Assembly (NCBI RefSeq): GCF_026626635.1
Contig: NZ_JAPNKA010000001.1
Span: 10,276,501-10,340,500 of the forward strand
Reading direction: 5' to 3'
Source: Archangium lansingense
GTDB taxonomy: Bacteria > Myxococcota > Myxococcia > Myxococcales > Myxococcaceae
Length of the DNA stretch: 64,000 nt
How positions within the stretch are numbered: position 1 is the stretch's first letter; each line of letters begins with the position of its first letter. Below the pieces are notes generated by a model. It searched no databases and had not been told where the DNA came from. It saw only the letters and a list, made by a program, of their open reading frames with translations. Both the position numbers and the translations under genes were made by a program. This document shows positions 59,955 through 64,000 of the stretch, one piece after another.

Positions 59955-60162
59955 GGCCCCCTCGAGCTCAGAACCGTGAGAGATGCGGCGCCAGATACGC
60001 CGCTCCCCCAAGGCTCTAGCCCATAGGTCTGACCTGGAAAAATCGGCCTAAACTATTTTCTCAGAATGACTTGAATCCCAATAAAAACATATTGAACGGG
60101 AAGCGAGCCCCCCGAGGCGGAGGGGACGTACCTGGCTCCCCTCCCCTCGCGTCCGGACTCAG
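59955..60162. promoter_or_regulatory. Promoter region of the CARDB lipoprotein gene
   Basis: The region is markedly AT-richer around 60036-60105 than the rest of the window. It contains a small palindrome, AGGTC-T-GACCT (60025-60035), about 70-80 bases before the minus-strand start. No gene is seen. Confidence 0.4.
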
Positions 60163-60495
60163 GGAGCTTCGCGCTCCACCTCGATGCCCTTCATCTTGAG
60201 GATGGTGAACTCCACGCTACGTGAAGGTCACGGTCCCCACGAAACCCGGAGCCGGCGTGAACTCCACCGCCGAGCCATCCGCGGACACCACCACCGAGCC
60301 ACCCGTGGCGGGCATGCTGACCGCAGAGACGGTGAGCGTCTCGCCGCTGTCCGGCGCACTCGAGTCGTTGGCCACTGGTAGCGCACCACGCTGCCCGTCT
60401 GGCGTTTGGGGACTGAGGCGATCCGCCACGCACAATCCGTGACAGGCAGCCCACGCGGAGTCGGGGCAAGCAGGCTGCGGTTCGACGCACCGCAC
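60163..60495 (-). pseudogene. Degraded fragment of an Ig-like-domain surface protein
   Basis: The minus-strand frame at 60217-60495 contains LTVSAVSMPATGGSVVVSAD and then GSAVEFTPAPGFVGTVTFT, the characteristic pattern of bacterial cadherin-like/Ig-like repeats. It is cut off directly after VTFT. The adjacent DNA to 60163 encodes a short helical tail (VEFTILKMKGIEVEREAP) in another frame. No start, signal peptide or complete domain is present, so it looks like the remains of a larger adhesin-type gene. The rest of the gap to rarA (60496-60539) holds nothing recognisable. Confidence 0.4.
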
Positions 60496-60539
60496 CGTGC
60501 TTGCGCCTCAACAAGAATGGCGAGACCTCCGCGCGGCCA

Positions 60540-61874
60540 TCACTCCCCGCGAGAGGCTTTGTCCTCGCGCCACCAGTGGCTCATCCGCTCGTGGATCTCC
60601 GCCTCATGGCCCTCCTTGCTGGGCCGGTAGAAGACGGAGCGATCCAGGGGCTCGGGAAGGTACGTCTGCCCGGGCACGTAGTGGTCCTTGTGGTTCCACG
60701 GCGCCTCGTAGCCCTTCTTGTAGCCCAGCTCCTTCATGAGCTCGGTAGGGGCATTGCGCAGGTGGAGCGGCGGGGCCGCGTTGGGGTGGGCCTCCACGGC
60801 CGCCAGCGCCGCATCCATCGCCTGATAGGCGCGATTGCTCTTCTTCGCCGTGGCCAGGGTGAGGGTCGCCTGGGCCACGAAGATGCGCCCCTCCGGCATC
60901 CCCACCGAGTGGAAGCCCTCCTCGCACGCGCGCACGATGCTGATGGCCTCGGGCATCGCCAGGCCCACGTCCTCCACGGCGATCACCTTGAGCCGGCGCC
61001 ACAGCGCTACGAAGTCCCCTGTCTGCAGCAGCCGCGCCGCCCAGAAGATGGCCCCCTGGGGGTTGGAGCCCCTGCACGACTTCTGGAGGGCGCTGAGGAG
61101 ATCGAAGTGCTCGTCCCCATCCTTGTTGTGTCGGGCCAGGCGAGTCCCCGTGGCCTGGAGGGCCGTCTCGCGGGAGATCTCCGCGCCGTCCGCGGTGAGC
61201 TGGGCCGAGAGCTCCAGCGCGCCCAACGCCTTGCGCACGTCTCCCCCGCTCCCCTCCACCAGCACGCCGAGCGCCTCGTCATTCACGGTCAGGCGCCGCG
61301 CCCCCAGCCCTCGCTTCTCGTCAGAGAGCGCCCGCAGGAGCGCGGTCCGGAGGTCCGCCGGAGTGAGCTCACGCAGCAGGAAGACGCGGCACCGGCTGAC
61401 GAGTGCGGGCCGCACCTCGAAGCTGATGTTCTCCGTAGTCGCTCCGAGGAGGATGAGGAGGCCGCTCTCGACGTGGGGCAGCGCCTGCTCCTGGACGTTC
61501 TTGGCCCAGCGGTGGATCTCATCCACGAAGACGACGGTGCGCCGGTGGTACTGGTTGCGCAGGCGCTCGGCCTCGGCCACCACCTCGCGGATGCGGGGGA
61601 TGCCATCGGACACCGCCGAGAGGATGACGAACTCCGCATCGACGCTCGCCGCCAGCATGCGCGCCAGCGTGGTCTTCCCCACTCCAGGAGGCCCACCGAA
61701 GAGACAGGAGACAATCGCCTTGCGCTCGATGAGCTGGCGCAGGGGAGCGCCCGGGCCGAGCAGGTGCGACTGCCCGATGAACTCCTCGGGCGTGCGCGGG
61801 CGCATGCGCTCGGCCAGGGGGGCGAAGCGGTTCACATCAACGGAAGCGGCGAACAGGTCGGGTCCAGCAGGCAT
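60540..61874 (-). CDS. rarA: Replication-associated recombination protein RarA (MgsA)
   Basis: 444 aa from an ATG at 61874. The clamp-loader-like AAA+ ATPase motifs are RPRTPEEFIGQSHLL, Walker A GGPPGVGKTTLA, Walker B VVFVDEIHRWAK, sensor-1 ATTENISFEV and SRCRVF, then the RarA-specific C-terminal part (SLQKSCRGSNPQGAIFWAARL-type, PTELMKELGYKKGYEAPWNH, YLPEPLDRSVFYRPS). It acts at stalled replication forks. It is divergent from the MshEN gene across 221 bp. Confidence 0.94.
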   Translation of the reverse strand: MPAGPDLFAASVDVNRFAPLAERMRPRTPEEFIGQSHLLGPGAPLRQLIERKAIVSCLFGGPPGVGKTTLARMLAASVDAEFVILSAVSDGIPRIREVVAEAERLRNQYHRRTVVFVDEIHRWAKNVQEQALPHVESGLLILLGATTENISFEVRPALVSRCRVFLLRELTPADLRTALLRALSDEKRGLGARRLTVNDEALGVLVEGSGGDVRKALGALELSAQLTADGAEISRETALQATGTRLARHNKDGDEHFDLLSALQKSCRGSNPQGAIFWAARLLQTGDFVALWRRLKVIAVEDVGLAMPEAISIVRACEEGFHSVGMPEGRIFVAQATLTLATAKKSNRAYQAMDAALAAVEAHPNAAPPLHLRNAPTELMKELGYKKGYEAPWNHKDHYVPGQTYLPEPLDRSVFYRPSKEGHEAEIHERMSHWWREDKASRGE

Positions 61875-61930
61875 CGGGAGGCGGGACCCTAACAAACGCT
61901 CCCGCCAGGAGCGATGACGACAGCCCTGGA

Positions 61931-61970
61931 GTGATGACAGCGGTCACCAGGTGATGGGTGCCGTCACCAG
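61931..61970 (+). repeat. Tandem 20-bp repeats (enhancer-like) upstream of the MshEN gene
   Basis: GTGATGACAGCGGTCACCAG (61931-61950) and GTGATGGGTGCCGTCACCAG (61951-61970) match at 16 of 20 positions. Each contains GTGATG and GTCACC, an imperfect dyad. A less similar 20-mer precedes them. They lie about 100-140 bp upstream of the start predicted from the sigma-54-like box at 62045, the distance expected for enhancer-binding sites. Confidence 0.55.
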
Positions 61971-62044
61971 GCCGAGCACCTCCCTGGCCGAGCCAACCAC
62001 TTGAAAGTGGGGCAGTTCCCAGCAGCGCGGAGCCCTTCATGGGT

Positions 62045-62060
62045 TGGCACACGAGACGCA
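62045..62060 (+). promoter_or_regulatory. Sigma-54-like promoter before the MshEN gene
   Basis: TGGCAC-N5-ACGCA with GG (62046-62047) and GC (62058-62059) ten bases apart matches the -24 box perfectly and the -12 box at three of five positions. The expected start is near 62071, 25 bases before the ATG at 62096. Confidence 0.5.
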
Positions 62061-62095
62061 AGAGCCCTCGGGAGTCACCACCAGAGGGCGCTGCG

Positions 62096-63133
62096 ATGAA
62101 GAGACGGTTGGGAGAGCTGCTTCGGGAGGACGGGCTCGTGGATGAGCTGCAACTGCGCGCGGCGCTGGGCTTCCACAACAAGTGGGGCGTGCCCCTGGGG
62201 CAGGTGGTGGTGGACATGGGCTTCTGCACCGCACAGCAGGTGCTCGAGACCCTGGCCCGGCAGGTGCGGCTTCCAACGGTAGACCTGGACGCGGAGGTGC
62301 TGGACCCGCGGCTCGCGGAGGTGATTCCGGCCCGAGTGGCGGAGGACTGCCGGGTCGTCCCGCTGCGGCAGGAGGGGCCACGCGACTCGGTGCTGGTGGT
62401 GGCCACCACGGCTCCGGCGCATCCGCTCGCCCTGGACGAAGTGGCTCGCGTGAGCGGCAAGGCGCGGGTGGTGACGCTGCTTGCGACCGATGCCTCCATC
62501 TCCCGCGCCATCGATCGGCTCTACCATCCCCATCTCCTCGACGCGCGGCGCCCGGTGGAGCCGATTCCCCTCCCCGAGGCGGATGAGCACCTGCCCCTGG
62601 TCACGGATCGCGCCGAGTACCTGATGCTGGATCGCCTCATGGCTGGCAGTAAGGCGGCGTCCACCGTCGAGCGGAGCGAGAGCGGCCTGCCGGTGCTGGA
62701 TCCGCTGACGGAGGAGTTCCCGGCCCAGACTCGGCTCGCGGAGCGGGAACTGCCGAGGGTGGAAGCGTCAGGAAAACCCACGATGGAGCCCAAGCCAGAG
62801 GTCTGGGTGTACGGCTGGGGTGTCCACGCGACCCAGGGACTGCTGAAGCTGCTGGAGGACGCGGGCCTGCGAGCGCGTGTGGCTCGCACGCAGGACGTGC
62901 GAGCTGCGAGCTCGAACACCGTGGTCCTGGCTCCGGTGCAGTCCGTGGAGAGCGTGAAGCGGCGGGGCATCCAAGCAAGGTTGCTGCTGGCGGGCCGGGC
63001 GCGAGAGGAGGAGCAGGCGTGGGCCCTGGGGGCACAGGGTTTCCTGTCGAGTCCTCTGCGCACGGACTTGTTGAGCCAGGCGGTACGCGAGCAGGTCAAA
63101 GCCCGCCCCGCGGAGTGGCGCCGAGCGGGATGA
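62096..63133 (+). CDS. Stand-alone MshEN (GspE/PilB N-terminal) protein, predicted c-di-GMP receptor
   Basis: 345 aa. The first 140 residues are an MshEN/T2SSE_N domain. Two 24-residue motifs separated by exactly five residues occur: the first starts RLGELLREDGL (ending ALGFH), the second PLGQVVVDMGF (ending LARQ). This fits the published c-di-GMP-binding motif pair, with the first motif's final Gln replaced by His. No ATPase domain follows. A Pro/Glu-rich linker of about 70 residues leads to a C-terminal 100-residue domain (VWVYGWGVHATQGLLKLLEDAGLRARVARTQD...) that resembles a degenerate receiver. The sigma-54-like promoter and tandem repeats suggest regulated expression. It would bind c-di-GMP and pass the signal through protein contacts. 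Confidence 0.82.
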   Translation: MKRRLGELLREDGLVDELQLRAALGFHNKWGVPLGQVVVDMGFCTAQQVLETLARQVRLPTVDLDAEVLDPRLAEVIPARVAEDCRVVPLRQEGPRDSVLVVATTAPAHPLALDEVARVSGKARVVTLLATDASISRAIDRLYHPHLLDARRPVEPIPLPEADEHLPLVTDRAEYLMLDRLMAGSKAASTVERSESGLPVLDPLTEEFPAQTRLAERELPRVEASGKPTMEPKPEVWVYGWGVHATQGLLKLLEDAGLRARVARTQDVRAASSNTVVLAPVQSVESVKRRGIQARLLLAGRAREEEQAWALGAQGFLSSPLRTDLLSQAVREQVKARPAEWRRAG

Positions 63134-63200
63134 GGTGCCGGTAGTCTGTTCGAGGAGGACAGGGTCCTGTATACGGACTCGTGCCGTTGGCACGCGTATC

Positions 63201-63743
63201 ATGCAGGACTCCTTCTCCGGTCGGGCCACGCAGGGCAGTTTCTTCGAGGGGTTGTTCGTCCACTCGCTCAAGGCAAGTGGGCCCTTCGCGGACGCGCTGA
63301 GGGAGTGTGGCTACGACCCGCGCCACCCCAAGGCCATCTACCCCATCGAAGTGTGGAACGCGGCGCTCGAGGTGGCCTGGCGCCATTGCTACCCCGGGAT
63401 GGCTCGCGAGGCCGCCTACCGTGAAATGGGCCGCCAGCTCGGGCTGGGCTTCCTGCGGACGTGGATGGGCAAGGTGGTGGACATGGGCCTGCCCATGCTC
63501 GGCCCGGATCGCCTCATGGCGCGAGTCCCCAGCCTCCTGGCGCTCGACACCTTCCGCTACGACGTGAAGGTGCTGCCGCTCGGCCAGCGCCAGTACCGCG
63601 TCTCCATCCGGAAGGACCCAGACGCCAAGCCGGATCTGATCGCCGGGCTCCTGGATGCGGGACTGGGCAGGACAGGCGTCAGAGCCACCACCACGGTGAC
63701 GATGCGAAACGGGCAGGACTTCGACGTCGACGTAAGCTGGTGA
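63201..63743 (+). CDS. DUF2378 (TIGR02265) family protein
   Basis: 180 aa from an ATG at 63201. It matches the Myxococcus paralogous family TIGR02265: GSFFEGLFVHSLKASGPFADALRECGYDPRHPKAIYPIEVWNAALE at the start, AYREMGRQLGLGFLRTWMGKVV in the middle, and the late strands YRVSIRKDPDAKPDLIAGLLDAGL and ATTTVTMRNGQDFDVDVSW. The biochemical role of the family is unknown. It follows the MshEN gene by 67 bp and precedes the beta-lactamase-fold gene by nine bp, all on one strand, so the three are probably an operon. Confidence 0.9.
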   Translation: MQDSFSGRATQGSFFEGLFVHSLKASGPFADALRECGYDPRHPKAIYPIEVWNAALEVAWRHCYPGMAREAAYREMGRQLGLGFLRTWMGKVVDMGLPMLGPDRLMARVPSLLALDTFRYDVKVLPLGQRQYRVSIRKDPDAKPDLIAGLLDAGLGRTGVRATTTVTMRNGQDFDVDVSW

Positions 63744-63752
63744 CCGTCCCCC

Positions 63753-64000
63753 ATGCCTACTTCCGCTTCTCCTGGCTCGCCCGCCGACACAATCCTCCGT
63801 GCCACCCAGCGCTACCTGCGCGCGTACCCCTCGGCCGCGCTGTGCGTGGGCCTCACGCACCGCGGAGAGCACCACGTGCAGGCCCTCCGTGGCGAAGGGC
63901 CGCTCCCCGCGACGAACTCGCTATACGAGCTGGGCGCGCTCACCCAGGTCTTCACCGGCACCCTGCTCGCGCTGTTGGTGGACCGGGGCGAGGTGAAGCT
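63753..64000 (+). CDS. Beta-lactamase-fold (serine-hydrolase-like) protein with altered SxxK motif, N-terminal part
   Basis: The ATG at 63753 opens a frame that runs off the right edge (82 residues seen). ALCVGLTHRGEHHVQALRGEGP and LYELGALTQVFTGTLLALLVDRGEVK match the start of class C beta-lactamase/serine-hydrolase proteins. In that family the second segment reads ELGSxTKxFT, supplying the catalytic Ser and Lys. Here it reads ELGALTQVFT, so both catalytic residues are replaced by Ala and Gln. The protein may be a binding or scaffold pseudo-enzyme. The rest of the fold is outside the window. Confidence 0.75.
   Translation, partial: MPTSASPGSPADTILRATQRYLRAYPSAALCVGLTHRGEHHVQALRGEGPLPATNSLYELGALTQVFTGTLLALLVDRGEVK

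Noticed and set aside
63190..63210. Sigma-54-like box TGGCAC before DUF2378
   Set aside because: The GG to GC spacing is 12, not 10, and it overlaps the start codon.

Overview
The window comes from a high-GC myxobacterium, most likely suborder Cystobacterineae (the Archangium/Cystobacter/Myxococcus side of Myxococcota). The evidence is two protein families essentially confined to this group (a DUF2381/TIGR02268 protein beside a Ser/Thr kinase, and a DUF2378/TIGR02265 protein), many Sec-exported lipoproteins, a TonB-dependent receptor with its own TonB-like domain, FHA signalling, and dense two-strand gene packing. All identifications were made by reading the translations; no database search was run.

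Layout. 1-3.8 kb: the N-terminal part of a membrane sensor running off the left edge, divergent from a Ser/Thr kinase plus DUF2381 pair. 3.9-6.7 kb: an exported AHL-lactonase-like metallohydrolase, then a LysR regulator divergent from a second metallo-beta-lactamase-fold gene. 6.8-15.5 kb: cystathionine gamma-synthase, two 23S rRNA methyltransferases (RlmK-like and RlmI), Cys-rich lipoproteins, FxsA, a YkgJ-type cysteine-cluster protein and glycerate kinase. 15.5-18.3 kb: a tandem pair of unknown membrane-anchored paralogues. 18.3-21.9 kb: TonB-dependent receptor plus lipoprotein. 22-24.8 kb: a methyltransferase-like gene divergent from an AraC regulator, and a C45 peptidase. 24.9-27.7 kb: an orphan type VI secretion VgrG with a DUF6484 partner. 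27.7-30.2 kb: a two-gene NAD salvage operon. 30.2-33.2 kb: a TonB-type protein, inorganic pyrophosphatase and EpmA. 33.2-40.6 kb: a metallopeptidase lipoprotein, an SPFH/SHOCT protein with a polyglutamine tract, an ABC-2 transporter and an ArnT-like glycosyltransferase. 40.8-47.9 kb: two secreted unknowns, a PHB-depolymerase-type esterase, a TetR/hydrolase pair with a perfect 20-bp operator, and a porin plus LolA-like pair. 48-54.8 kb: a two-FHA membrane protein, a response regulator with XRE output, a split biotin-dependent carboxylase with an enoyl-CoA hydratase, and ftsZ. 55-60 kb: a giant lipoprotein of about 13 CARDB repeats. 60-64 kb: a degraded Ig-like fragment, rarA, a stand-alone MshEN (predicted c-di-GMP receptor) protein behind a sigma-54-like promoter, DUF2378, and the start of a beta-lactamase-fold protein lacking its SxxK residues.

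Recurring structure. Six copies at five loci of a REP-like palindrome (CCCTCTCCC, three bases, GGGAGAGGG) lie in the window; four of the five loci close a pair of convergent genes. Most other convergent junctions carry a short GC hairpin, often covering both stop codons. Promoter-scale signals that stand out are the TetR operator, two sigma-54-like boxes (before vgrG and before the MshEN gene, the latter with tandem 20-bp repeats about 100-140 bp upstream of the predicted start) and repeated GGGARAGCCCTG boxes before the FHA gene.

The strongest candidates for something new are the stand-alone MshEN protein with its enhancer-like promoter, DUF2378 and pseudo-hydrolase neighbours; the kinase gene with an internal start for a separate lipoprotein; and the CARDB lipoprotein beside an ftsZ that has lost its usual cell-division neighbours.
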